A stretch of 64,000 nucleotides of DNA from Archegozetes longisetosus (lineage: Eukaryota; Arthropoda; Arachnida; Sarcoptiformes; Trhypochthoniidae), in NCBI GenBank assembly GCA_018873245.2, contig JAEMBT020000005.1, positions 724,001 through 788,000 of the forward strand. Reading direction: 5' to 3'. The notes beneath the pieces are model-generated. The model searched no databases. It had not been told where the DNA came from and worked only from the letters and a program-made list of their open reading frames with translations. Positions within the stretch are counted from its first letter, which is position 1. Each line of letters opens with the position of its first letter. The position numbers were made by a program, and so were the translations under genes. Of this stretch, positions 11,679-24,561 are shown piece by piece.

Positions 11679-14600
11679 GACTTCAATCAATCGATTATTT
11701 CTATTAATTCTATAGTTATATAAAATCAAAGTTTGAATTAATGGTTGAGTCTCTTTAACAAAAACTTTCAAAGCATTTAATATTAAAAGGATCTAAGAAA
11801 GAGAAATACGCGGGAATTATTCGACCCGCCTTTCAAACAATCAATGGCTTAAGTAAAGCACTGTTATACTCGACAAAAAAGCCTTTCTTTCAAGATAGCG
11901 CTTTAAATCTACGTATTGCATCTTACATAAATTACGGTACTCAATATTTTGTCAATCAACCTTTAATTACATTTAATTACAAATAAACAATAGTAAAAGT
12001 TGAAAACAACTACAAAAGCAACAGTTTGATGAATGAAATAATGCACAAGTTTAGCTGCAAACGTAATCACTCCAAACCTAATCGTGTTTAGGCTTATCAT
12101 ACTCTTTATCTGTTAAGGCTATTTCGTATACAGTTAAATCTATTTATACGCTCAATACATTAGTGGATTATCTTTTATGTGTTAATTCAAGTTTATTCAA
12201 ACCTAAAATAAATACAATTGAATTTATATATTTATAACTTTGACTTCGGAAAAATACATGCGTTAATCAAATGTTAGCTATCAATTATATTTTAAGGCAA
12301 TGATACTCGCAAAAGTGATGCAATAATGCGCACCACTTCTAGACTGAAACTGACTAAAGAAGGCATCTATTTCTAATCGAAGATATAGTCCTATCGGAAA
12401 CTTATTCCATAGGTCGATTCGTACGCTATTTCGTATGTGATTTCATATAAAAACCTCACATAAAACGCATTGAGCTTATTATACAAACTAATGGGTAAAC
12501 AGAAGATTGCATAAGAAAATGTGAATTTTTGTTGCCTTCACATCGATGTCATATAAAGCAATCCATTTGCTAATTATTCGGATTAATATTTATTGAAATG
12601 GCAAAATAATTTATTCTTCAAAATCAATCGTTCACTTATTTTTATATAGTTTTAAACAAATGCATCGTTTTATATAATGAAAGTTTTATTTTTCATTATT
12701 TAAGAAAAACTTGGTAATTATCTTAAATCAATTATTTGATTGACTACTAGTTAAGAAAAGGTAAGAATTGTCTACAATTATATCTTTAAGTATATGTTTA
12801 TCTAACATTTAATTGTCGTTTAATATGTGCTCAAATCAAGTCTGGTATGAATTGCAATCAAAACCTAAAATACTCTCGAAGACTCTCTTGTTTTAATCGA
12901 TAATTAACCTTAAAAACAAATGAAACACTTGTTTCGTAGAATTAATTTGATGTGAAAAATATCGAAACCAAATGAAGCTCTAATTAATAGTTATTATTAA
13001 TAAATGCATTAATAATAAAAAATGATCTTCAATTATTAAGAATTTGAATGACTCTTAGGCATTTTTGGGTAGCTTAAGTATTTCCTATAATTAAGCGAAA
13101 CATAGTATTAGTAATGCTTTATTAGTATTAGTTTTATTTATTAAAGTTGACTTCAATGATGATAACATATACCAAAAAATGTGGTCAAAATCCTTGAAAT
13201 CTATACATTTGAGGGGATTCCTATTCGCGTGTTCAGAAATATTAATTATAGTCATATTATTATTATTATTACGTTTTCGTTTTGCAATAATTGCTCACTT
13301 TTAAAAAGATCTCTTTATTATAAGACTTAATAATTGCTTTGATCAACAGATCTAAGCGTTAATTCAACAAAATGTTTCAAATTTTTTACTATCAGATCTT
13401 TTGGTAAAATTGTATGATCACAACAAATGCATAATTAGTAGATCATAATTGAATCTAACGTTTAAAGTTGACATAATTTATTGTGAGGTATTTTCTTAAT
13501 AAATCTTTTCGTTAGATTTATAATAGTATTGAAGTTTGAGTCTGTCATTCATTGATTCAGAGGTAAAATCCCCCGAAATTTCCACATTTGTTAAGAACTC
13601 TTTTATTTTGAATTAAGAAACGTTTCTAACCAGCGTTTTCCCTTTCTAAAAGTATCTCTTAGACTGTCGCATATTTTATTTTACTTTTTAAGCACTGATA
13701 AGTATTTTTACATAAATATTTGAATTTTAGCGGACAAATATTTAATAATCAGTGAGTTTTCATGGAAAAATCATTTCAATCAAAATTTGCATTAAGTTTG
13801 TGACCAACGCATAAAAAATGACTTGTCAAACTGAAAGTCAAACTTTAGAGATTAAATGACATTTCGGTAGATAAGGATTTCAAAACGAATCAAAATTGTT
13901 ATTCTGTGTCAATGTTTAGCAACAAAATAAGTTTACCCGAATAACAATTTGATGGTCTGATAATTAATTCTGTATTTTGAAATTGGATTTTCCGTTTTGG
14001 TATTTATCCCTTAGATAAAAACTTTCCTTAACACTAATTGAATCTGCTAAAGCATAAGTTCGCACTTTCACTTAAGCGTTGTTTCTTAATACTTAAGCAA
14101 AATGCTGTTACCATCGCTTTCTCTTAAGCAATGGAGATCTGTTTTATAAACTTATGACTGTTTTAAGTTTATCTAAACCTCAACAATATTATACCTAGTA
14201 AACTAGAAGAACAGCTATGAATAGACCAAACTTGTTAGATTTACTAATCAATTTTTAGAGTTTTTATTTTAATAGAATTTGACATGATTTTTCAGTTTAT
14301 AATTTGTATTGCTAATAGTGAATAAAGTTAAATGAGCACTGAACCAGTTTACTTTGGCAACGCTGTTCGCTTCAATTCTTAAACATAGTTTCTTAAGTTC
14401 GCCAACTTTAGTATCAATGCGAACAGGTATTATAGTTTCGAGCTATTATGTTATGCTTAATTCGTTAATCAAAACAATATCTTATTGATAAGTGAATGTT
14501 GAAAGGAAACAATGTTTTCATACGAATTTAGATTTCTTATTAACTTGCAAATGACTGATTATCAAAATAGTTATAACTTTTGAAAACAAACAATTATATC

Positions 14601-17600
14601 TATTTTCAAGTTAATGTAAATAAAGGTCAGCCACAACTTTAAATTCTAAGTATTGTATATATCAGTCAATAGACTGTAAGTAAACATTAATCAACGATAA
14701 ACATTGAATACCAAAAACAATTTTGAGGTCAAGTGTATTATGAATTTTACATAAGCTTTGCAAATAACACAATAAATGCAATAATTTTAAGCTGTTTTTA
14801 GATTGAAACGAATAGTTAAGAAGTTGTTAAATCATAAGATTCCTCATGACAAATTCCACTAATTTTAGCAATCGATGCAAAATCTTAGGAAAAGCAATAC
14901 TTTTGGACAATTGAGAGTCATTGATTAGCATTCGTTCGGTTAAATTCGTGACTCATTCAAGTTTCCACTCCATGTGATTATTAATCATTTGCTTTATTTG
15001 CGTACGCAAAATGAGCTGTTATTGCCTCCAAAAATACCCTTTCATCATAAACAACAAGAATTACGATGTGATGAGTCCGTAGTTTACTCGCTAAAGGATT
15101 TTGAACTTCTGTTTTTTCAATTTAATTTATTTGAAATTGTCGTGTGATTTCATCTGCATTTCTGGGTTTCACTAATCTTACTCAACAAAGAATAAAAATG
15201 AAGGACTTGCAGTGCTTATGGGGATTCACATAAGATGTCATATTTTGTTTCACAATAAGTTATTCCTTATTGAGATTAGCGATAAATATGGTTATCAGAT
15301 TCAATTCAATTGTTTGATTGCCCACATGTCAAGTTTCTTAACCATACTTTTTATATCCTCAATAATATAAATTTTCTCCACCCAAATAAAGAAAAACACA
15401 ATTAGAAAGAATGTCAATTCATTCCATCATTATGTCTTATATGTTATGAATGATTGAAAGAATTTTCCACAGTACTTATATCAGTACTACTGTATCGTTA
15501 TTACAGTGCAATTATTTGGTTTAGCAAACGCTTCACGAGTTCAATAAATGTGTTGCGAATTATAACTGTACTTTAACGCAGATATCTGTATATTATTTTA
15601 AGGTATCCTTTACAGTAATTATTAGAGCGTTTTAAGATTGATTCTTGTAATCCACGGTTCAATCAATTGAACAAAAGTTGCGAAAAATTAGGAGCTGTAG
15701 TTTAAGCTTTAAGGATGAATCAATTTCAACTACTTAACAACACTTTGAAAGTTGACTTTTGAAAAAGCCTTTTCACGCATAAATCTGCTCTACTGTGTAA
15801 AAGTGTTCAAACTCTCAAGGTTTATTCATGGACTTTGCTTCGAAGATTTTATTGTTTATGATTTTTCCCCAAGTATTTTTATTGTAAACTGTCTTCGACT
15901 ATATCAGACAAGTTGAAATATAGATTAAAATCTTATTAACAACAAAGGCAGCAAATCGTAAAGCTCTAATCATTAAATAATATTAAAACAGGAAATCAAA
16001 ATGTATAATTGACTAAAATGTGTCAATCACTGTCAGTTTGAAATAATATAGTCGCTCTAGCTAAATGTTTACTTAAACTAAAGTTTTTCAAAACATTTCT
16101 GAATTTGATAAATCTTCCCAAATAATCGCTCATTGGAAGAAGTAACGAGTCACTTATAGAATATTTGAAAGAAGATTCAACTTTTCAACCCTGTAATTAA
16201 ATATGCCAACTTTTCTTAATTTAGCATAAGATTTATTATACTTGGAATCAAGTTTGAGGCAGTTTCAATTTTCGATTTCATGGCTAACTTTTCCTAAATA
16301 ATTATTTAATCAGTACTTTTTAGACGTATGTTTTTATGGTTTGAATGTTTGCATCGATCAAGTTGTGAAAGTTCTTTTGGGATCTTTGAGTTTTGTAATT
16401 ACGAGTGAATAATATCCGCAAAGGTTTTTTAGTGTTACATAAAGTCTTGAAAATCTGTTGCATACAATGCTAGTAGGTTTGACGAGCGCTTGCCAACCTC
16501 GATTAGCGAAGACTGTGGTAGTGATCCGTCAGAAAACCTGAGTCAAGTGATTCATGTATTTTCGTCTGAAAAAGTGATCCGTAGATCAGAAAAGTTTGAG
16601 AAGCGTTGGTTCACACTAACCAGAAATGCATAATTTGAGTGCATTGCCATTTCTAACCCGTAAGCGTAAAGTTTGAAGCTTAACCTGTATGGAAAAAATG
16701 ACAAAATAGCAGTAATTCCCCTTATTTCAGATAAAAAGCACGACTAATATCCCGTCAGGAAAGCCCAAAATAATAATTGTTTTGTGATGTGTTCACCTTA
16801 AATACTTTACTGTACGCATAAATGTTTCCGAATCCTTGAGTATTTCGATTAAATATTTTTAAACCAAGTTCACTTTTTTACCAAATAACAGATAATTTTA
16901 TAATATGATCAACAAATTGTAAATCGATTATTTATGTCCTTATCATCAATTTTGTTAAATAAATTAATTATTATACAAATGTTTGATAATAACAGAACCA
17001 AACTATTAGTCAAAGTGAGGCCTTGTCTTTAAATAGAAGAAACTAGTCCTTAATTACTTTCCTAATTAATTGGTTCGTTTTGAATCGGTTTCTATTCATT
17101 TCTGGGTTAGACGTTTTTTCTTTTAATTTCAATTTACAAGTTTTCGATCTGGAAATCGATGCTAAGGACTTATTTTCACTGATTGTGCACTTGAAAAACT
17201 TGCCTCAATTATTTTATTGGTTTTTTATTCTTCATAGTCATCACAAGTTTATGTATTTTTTAACTATTATTTCTTGCGATTCGATTTTAAAACTTTTCTC
17301 AACATAAATGAATCATTGCCTTGAAGAAAGCTGTCCCTTTGGGCCATTACTATCTCTATTGCAACTATCTGTTCATAAAGTTTAGGCTATTCATGGCATG
17401 TAATCTTATGAAAGATTTATATTGAATTTATGAAACGTGTGACTTGGTTGAATTACACTTGCTTAAAGTGTGATCACTATTAGAATTTATGAAAACTACA
17501 TTCAAACAAATAAGCCTATAAAAAGTTAATTAACGCGAAGAGGAAACTGATATCTGATAAGAGCTAGAAATCGGTTTGATTTGAGGATGTTTTAATATTT

Positions 17601-17690
17601 AGTTTGTGTGTAAATCAATTTTGAGTAGACGTAAAAATAAATGAACACAACTGTTAGAGTGAAATGAGTGCATTTGGATCGTACACTCAC
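11679..17690. other. 6 kb intergenic region between MCM5 and the Cactus gene
   Basis: Very AT-rich, with no open frame that has an ATG start, splice context or family likeness. The 75-codon frame at 17080-17307 is Phe/Leu-rich translated AT-rich sequence and I do not call it. A kappaB-like near match (GGGGATTCCT, 13213-13222) is present. The region must hold the MCM5 promoter and probably upstream control of the Cactus gene. Confidence 0.55.
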
Positions 17691-17741
17691 TTGAGTCCTC
17701 GCACGAAAACTACTTACAGGTGTCCTGTCCTGTTAAGAGTG

Positions 17742-17751
17742 TGGAAAACCC
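17742..17751 (-). promoter_or_regulatory. candidate kappaB (Dorsal/Rel) site
   Basis: The minus strand reads GGGTTTTCCA, matching the Dorsal-type consensus GGGWWWWCCM. It lies about 510 bp upstream of the Cactus start codon, inside the G+C-rich block. Confidence 0.4.
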
Positions 17752-17823
17752 TCGTTCGTGTATCCCTCCTGCCGATCAAGTTTGACGTGGGATTGGATGG
17801 CAAGTCATGCCTCTCCTTATGCA

Positions 17824-17834
17824 GGGTTTTTCCC
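17824..17834 (+). promoter_or_regulatory. candidate kappaB (Dorsal/Rel) site
   Basis: GGGTTTTTCCC, an 11-bp kappaB-type motif with both GGG and CCC half-sites intact, about 430 bp upstream of the Cactus start codon. Confidence 0.45.
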
Positions 17835-18262
17835 AAGTAAACCCATTTCGAAAATTCCTGTCCATGAATGCAAAGTGTATTATCAGATTTGATTTAGTAA
17901 CGCAAAAACCTAAGCGTTTGTTTTAGCCATCTTTTACCCTTGTTTTTCAATAAGTTCGAGCTGTTTTTTAGCTAATGTGTGTAGTTTTGTATTAAAAATT
18001 CAGTGATTAGTTTAAATTATTTCTCAGTATTTGGGTGTACAGTGTCAGTGATATATTAGTTTGTTTATCAGCAGAACTCTCGCACATGAACCTAAAAAGA
18101 AATTTTAACTTATCTTAATTTTCGACAACAGTTCTTCCAATCAATATATTGTGTTTATTTATATTAAGTCAATTGTTATGGAAAGTTATTACAATTGAAA
18201 CTATTCTTTCATCGATAGAAGTCTACAAAATATAACAAAAACAACTGATAAACTTTAGAAGA

Positions 18263-21200
18263 ATGGCAGATCATCGGAGGACTCGTTCACCAAATAAGGT
18301 TTCTTCGCCATCAAAAGAAGCACAAAAGTGGAATATCCCATCAGAACCCTCTCTATCTATGACTAGTAATAATGCTACTTGTCGAGGAAGTGGCTCAAAG
18401 GCGGCAAAAAGTGATTTACTGTTATCGAAGTCATCAGCTTTTGAATCATTATTCGATTCGGGGTATAATTCTACGACCGTTAGTAAAACATCAATTGATT
18501 TAGAAAACGAATTCGACAATAAGCTAACGATTTCGGGTACAAATTATGAAGAATTCGTTAGCAAAACCGAGCCCTCAAAATGGGCGGATTCTGGTCTCGG
18601 TATCACCGATTCGGGTTTGAGTATTGACCACAACTATAGTATTAATGATGATGAGTGTATTAATGAACAATTGACTCAACTTGATGAAGATTTGATTAGC
18701 GAAAAATCTAAAATAGCGCTATCTCTTCGTGACGCCTATCAGTCGGACCAAGACGGCGATACACTTCTGCATTTGGCAATAATTCAAGGATTGGTCGACG
18801 TCTCGTACACACTGATTCGTCTTGTTCCTCATCCAGACTTTCTCGACATTTTCAACCATTTATCTCAAACACCTTTACATTTAGCAACTCTTACACGACA
18901 GGCAGAGATAGTTCGCCGATTGATTATCAGTGGAGCGACTGTTGATTTACGTGACAGACACGGAAATACTGCACTTCATGTGGCCTGTCGTCAGTCTGAT
19001 ATCGAATCTGTTTGTGCAATAATATCGCCCATTAATGACAAAGAAATAGCTGATGCACAAATTGTCAACTACCCAATTGGTGTCCAACGTTTGTCGGTCG
19101 ATTTATTACAATTGAAGAATTATGAGGGTATGGATCCATTTGCTCTTAACTTTCATTTTAATTTAACCTTTTTGGGTCGCAATTCTATTATTTCGTTAGT
19201 CATTTGTTTTGCGATCTCTTTTAAAAGTTTTAGAGTTAATAAAAATGTCTTTGAGTTAATGATAAAACTTTTAAAGAGAAGAACGCAATCGTAATGATGT
19301 TTATAATTATGAAACTTTGTTTAACGTGTCTTATTAATGGCATTTGTTCTAATAATGACTTATTATTATGTAATGCTATCAAAATGAACTTGATTGAAAT
19401 TTTCAATGCTTTTATAACGCCTGGTCTACTAACCCAGAATTCATATTAATGCGCTAAAGGAATAAGACTTTGGACAAATAAGTTATGCTCTTTAGGGCTG
19501 AATAAAACATGATTCGAGAATGTTTGGATTTCCCAGCAATGATTCTAGTTTTTGATCGTTTGGATTTTCAAGTTTTTTGTCGACTTGTGTGTAGAATTTA
19601 ATAGCATTTTATCGTATTTAACAGTACATTTTTGATCCTCAATATTTCAATTGATTGTCTCTCGTTATGTTATCCGTGACCCGTTTGACTAGTTTTGTAA
19701 TGAAAAAAAATACGCGAATCTCATTTCTTCGTATTTGTTTTATACGTCAATTTACACTTTAATTTAGATACACTATATATTCTGTATCAGATTTCTATCT
19801 CGGGAAAAGCCGTTTAATTGAGATTTAGTTCATAAACAAGATATTCAGGTCTTGATCACATCAAATAATTGGTGTTATCGCGATCTTTTCTATTTGTGAT
19901 TATTAATGACATTAATTTAGAATCAAATCAATGTTTATTGGATGACGTTTTCATAGTTGCAAACAAAATTTTGAGTGATTTCATCTTAAATCTTAGCTAT
20001 TAGAAGCAATTGATAAGATTGGCTCAGGTTTTTAACAGAGGAACGCAACTATCGGTCAAAACTTTGAATAAGAAACTCTGAGTAAAACATTGAAAGAAGT
20101 GGTACTTTTCCCTCATTATAAGTGCAGAGTATTTCTCTGTTTTGCGTAAGTGATGGTATACGTGATGACCCGTCAATTCTCCAGTTGTTTGAACAAGTAT
20201 ATTTTCATAACTTTAAACAATAAAAAAAAGACTTAGGCTGAGAAAAGCTCGATTTTCACGTTTTGGTTTCGGGGTTTGGGAAATCCCTTCCGTTGAAGCG
20301 CACACTAATGTTCATTTTGGCAATTCAACTATAGACGCCGAAACATTTTTGCTCAAACATATATCTTAATTCATTTAACCCCTCATTTAACCCTCTATTC
20401 ACATGTTCAAAACTATTTATGTATTTATTCACATTTACACAATAGTTTTGTCATTTTTAATCTCTTTTTGCTATTTGATTACTTTATTGTTTATTTATTT
20501 GAGTTTAAGTGAGAAAAATTCCAGATTAAGTAAATGTTTGCAAAAGTCCTTCCACTAATCATAACATACATATCATGACTGATTCTGAGTGCATACCCTA
20601 ATTAAAACCTAATACTCAACAGATTTAATCACAAGATTTGCCTTCAGTCATGTTTTTTCCCATATTTTCTAATAAGAATAAACTGGTTATAATGTATTTG
20701 CTTTAAGTATTGTTCAATCAAATTGACAGCACGTTTTCAAGTTATCATTTAATCAAATGTAATGTCAGATTAACAAAATCTGTATTCAATTTTTGGCTTT
20801 TTTGAAACAATATTCGTTTTACAGACTATTAAAGACTGATTCTTTCAAAAGACAAGGTTATTGCAAGTGTATAATTATTATTATTAATAATATAGCTGTC
20901 AAACGAAATATAGTTTGCACTTTGAATACGCGCAAACTTACTCAATCATTTTTAAACTAAGACGAACTTTCTTTTCTAGTTTCACGCATTTATAATTTTG
21001 CAATTAAGCAATTTAACGCAGTTTCTACACTTTATTCGTGAGCAGACCCTATAAAAGATGAATTAGTGAACTACGCGAACGATTTAATTCACATTTAATA
21101 CGAAATAATGGCACTTTTGTGTGACAAACTTTCGTAATCTAGGAAATTGCTGGCCATCGATTCTCTTAAGATGATTTTGTATTGTTTATTCAAATTATTT

Positions 21201-21977
21201 TCACAAAAAATACCTGTGTTTTCACAATTAACTTATATAAACTCAAATGATAATCTTGAAGAAACTAAGAGTTCGCGAAAGCAATTGTCAGCAGATTCTA
21301 TTTCCATGTGACATATCTCTTATCTGATTGTGTTTGACTATGTTTTCATGCATGAAAATCAAGATAAGTTATTAAAGTTGTTTTTATTTTATTCAAGATG
21401 GAAAAGTCCCAATAAACTGAACTCAACAATTTTTTCTTTTTTTTGAAGTATTAAAATATGATCTATGAATGAATAATGGATTTGAATTGTATATTAACTT
21501 TTATACTATCCTTTGTGATTAGGTGAAACATGTATCCATTTAGCAGCTTATAACACAAATAAGAAGATAATTAGTATTCTGGTAGAATCTGGGGCTGATG
21601 TTAACGCACAGGTAACTTTTTTACAATTAGCATAAATTAAGTTTGAAATTGTCACACTAAAACAATTAGAATAATGTCTTGTTTTTAAACAATTTCAATA
21701 ATAGGAAGGAAAGAGTGGTAAAAGTGCGCTTCACTGGTCGGTCGAAATGCAAAAGTTGGATTTGGTTCAGTTTTTGGTGAAGCGATGTAACGCTAACATC
21801 AATGTCAAATCATATGCAGGCCATACACCACTTCACTTGGCGTGGATGTTATTAGCTATTAATAATAATAATAAATTGAAATCAATCATCAAATTTTTGT
21901 GTGAATGTGGAGGAGAGCCATCTCAGCCGCCAATTGATAGCGATTCAGATACTGATTCTTCATCTGATGAGGATTAA
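18263..21977 (+). CDS. cact: Cactus / NF-kappaB inhibitor (IkB), ankyrin-repeat protein
   Basis: A 408-residue IkB/Cactus protein. Family members hold Rel/NF-kappaB factors in the cytoplasm until phosphorylation and ubiquitination destroy them; in arthropods this is the switch of Toll signalling. Exons are 18263-19127, 21523-21611 and 21705-21977, with a 2.4-kb first intron; the phase-1 join rebuilds YEGETCIHLAAY. The N-terminal 150 residues are Ser/Asp-rich, with a textbook phosphodegron DSGYNS (65-70) and a second cluster DSGLGITDSGLS (109-120). Ankyrin repeats run from about 163 to 390, with motifs DGDTLLHLAI, SQTPLHLAT, GNTALHVAC, GETCIHLAA, GKSALHWSV and GHTPLHLAW. The C-terminal tail (DSDSDTDSSSDED) is acidic and Ser-rich, like the PEST/CK2 tail of IkB-alpha. 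Four kappaB-like motifs flank or lie in the gene. A poly(A) signal is at 22101-22106. Confidence 0.95.
19525..19534 (-). promoter_or_regulatory. candidate kappaB site in Cactus intron 1
   Basis: The minus strand reads GGGAAATCCA, matching GGGWWWWCCM, about 400 bp into the first intron of the Cactus gene. Confidence 0.35.
20278..20287 (+). promoter_or_regulatory. candidate kappaB site in Cactus intron 1 (perfect consensus)
   Basis: GGGAAATCCC is a perfect match to GGGRNNYYCC and close to a palindrome. It sits in the middle of the large first intron of the Cactus gene. Confidence 0.45.
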
Positions 21978-22100
21978 AGTGTTTATATCGCTTACACTTC
22001 AATTGTACAAATAATTATGATTCAATTTTTTTCTAGTTTATTGACTAAGACTTTTCATTTATTATAAACAAATCATCAATAAATTTAACTGATTTTTTTA

Positions 22101-22106
22101 AATAAA
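22101..22106 (+). terminator. AATAAA poly(A) signal of the Cactus gene
   Basis: AATAAA about 124 nt past the Cactus stop codon, on the same strand; the first good hexamer downstream. Confidence 0.55.
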
Positions 22107-24561
22107 AGCACTTTTCTTATATCACTTGTATTTCATTTGGAAAATATAATTTTTGTAATAATCGATAAAATTTGATATTTATCTACAACTTAGAACGTTG
22201 CAAAACTTTTTTATTCTTTTGAGCACCTCATTCATCTCATTAAAGCTGATTTAGTGAAAAAAATGTTGATTTGCATTTTTCTTAATTTACCTTTACAATT
22301 AATGGCTTATTATACAACAATGTAATCAATCGCATCAAACTAAAAGGGTAGATGAGGGAATGTGCACAAAACAATCCTGAAAATATTTTGATGGCGTAAA
22401 TATCATATGATACCATAACTTAAAAGACAAAAAGGCTAACTAAAAGACACTAACAATTTATGACAATCGAAAGATCAATTGCCCAACGACGAACTAACTA
22501 TTAAGGCAATTCGATTTATATAACAAAGGTTATGGTATTTAATACAAATTCATAAATCGATTAAGTATCAGTTCGCAAATTATATAATCCCTAATGTTTT
22601 TTAATCATCACTAAAAATGTTTGAAATTTGAACATTTTAAAGAATTAATATTAACGATATAGTTAAGATATGGAATAGGGGACAATCTGTACGGTAATCA
22701 AATAATAAAAGTAGCACTACAAAAATGTTTACTAATAGGCTTTAAACTTGGATGTAAAAAGTTTTAAACAGTTTTCCCTGTTCATGACTAACTATTATTT
22801 TTATACTCTTTCCTAATGGAAAACTGCTCTTTTCAAAGGTAAACTCACGTTTATTAAATTACACTTAAGATTTATTTTCCTACATATAAGTTCATTACGA
22901 AGGCAATGTTTTATTAGTATTTTCAAGAACTAATAAGAAAGTTAATTATCAAGATGTAAGTTTACTTTTAAAGACTGACTCCTATTAATCATTATTGTGT
23001 TGATGCACTCTCAGAGTTAATTAATGAGTTAAAAATCTGATTACTTTGATTTTCTTAATCAGAACTCTTGGAAAAAGAATAGGGTTTGCTTAGTGTTAGT
23101 AGCAAAGTGCCACTTTTGATCATTGTACATTGATTCTTAATCAAATATTTATATGATTAGATATTTTCAAATTGATTTATCAATAAAAATTTTTGATTTC
23201 ATTTTTTCTTCACATATATAGTAGCTTTCTCTTGTTTGTATTAGAAAACACTTCAATACTCATAGGTAAACTGATATTTCAATTTTCATAACCTGCTAGT
23301 GAGTTTTAGTCAGTTTTTTATGTACCTCTTGGACTATGGTATCACATCATATTTATGTTGCCAACATATTTTCAAATTTCGTTTGTATAAACTCTCGAAT
23401 TACCCCTAAAGTTTTAATCAATATAAACAGTATATTTATCTCAAAGCCGTTTAATGCCAACAACTCTTATATCAAATTGAGTTTAAACCCTTAAATAAGT
23501 GAAAAAATAAATTATTTTATTTAATTTGTAGCTGATGGCCAATACTTAGACTTTAGAGCTCAAAATACTGTATAAAACGGAATGGTGATTGAGTCAACGA
23601 TAAACTAAAATTTCTACTTCCAGTATATTATTATTTTGTTGTGTGATCTTCCATTATTGCAGGCGACCAATTTTAAGTTAAAATCAGTTAATCGAGCAAA
23701 TAATTGATTCCAACTTTTTCATTTAAAAACTTGATGTCAAATTTGTGAAAAAATGTTGACTTCAAGCTTTAAAGCTGAAAGTTAGCAACATTTGAACTTT
23801 TGAGAGCAATTTAAAGTAGTTCTGGTTTTCTACATGTTTCAGTGGCTCTTACACTAGAATCAAGTTCTTTCGACAGAAAACTTTCATATCTAATCTTCAT
23901 AATCGAAGTACGTTTCGATACCTATTTGACCAAAACTGTTTAAAAATGGGGTATTTTCGCTTCTAATCAATAGGATTTATCAATGATTAACTATTAATAA
24001 CTTGTGCGTTCATTAAAATATTATGCGATAAGAAAAATTAAGGATAAGACTGTTACCAACCAAAATAGACTTGTGACCAACGGATCAATTCAATTACGTC
24101 ATTCAATAATTTAATCGCTATTTAAATATTTTCAATCGTAACACATATTGTGCTTATAGATAATATTGATTTTCAGTTTTTATTATTTCGGTTTACTAAA
24201 TAAACCTGTTTCGAACAAATCGAACATGTTTTACGTAATTTTAAAGTTGCGTTAGATTAAAGTTCTAAAGTTCCAAAGTGTTTCTGAAGTTTCGTATGTT
24301 TTTCATCATAAACACAAACTGCAAGTCATACAAAAAGTGATGACGTCATTAATGGCTTAAGCATTAGGACACATTAAATACTTGCGTGAAAAATCATTTG
24401 TAAACTAAATAAATTTGATTCGATTGAGTTGAGTAAAAACTAATTTAGTTTAAACCAAGTTTCCGTCAACTTGTTATTATTCGCTCAGTCTCACTTTTTA
24501 AATCAACTCAATTTGTTTAGAATTGATTTTAGGTCATTTACTAATAAAATAGATTCAAATA
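22107..24561. other. intergenic, no gene supported
   Basis: AT-rich spacer between the Cactus and PSME4 genes, with no open frame or RNA gene I can support. The last few hundred bases should contain the PSME4 promoter and 5' UTR. Confidence 0.6.

Larger units (their letters stand above)
17690..17870. other. G+C-rich block upstream of the Cactus gene
   Basis: A roughly 180-bp block clearly richer in G+C than its surroundings. It carries two kappaB-like motifs in opposite orientation (17742-17751 and 17824-17834) that also form imperfect inverted-repeat arms about 70 bp apart. It could be a promoter or enhancer element of the Cactus gene about 400-570 bp downstream, or a small mobile-element remnant. 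I see no other copy in the window. Confidence 0.4.

Noticed and set aside
13213..13222. GGGGATTCCT as a fifth kappaB site
   Set aside because: One mismatch to the strict consensus and 5 kb upstream of Cactus; within chance expectation.
17080..17307. 75-codon open frame upstream of Cactus
   Set aside because: Low-complexity hydrophobic translation of AT-rich DNA; not connected to Cactus by any usable splice site that I could find.
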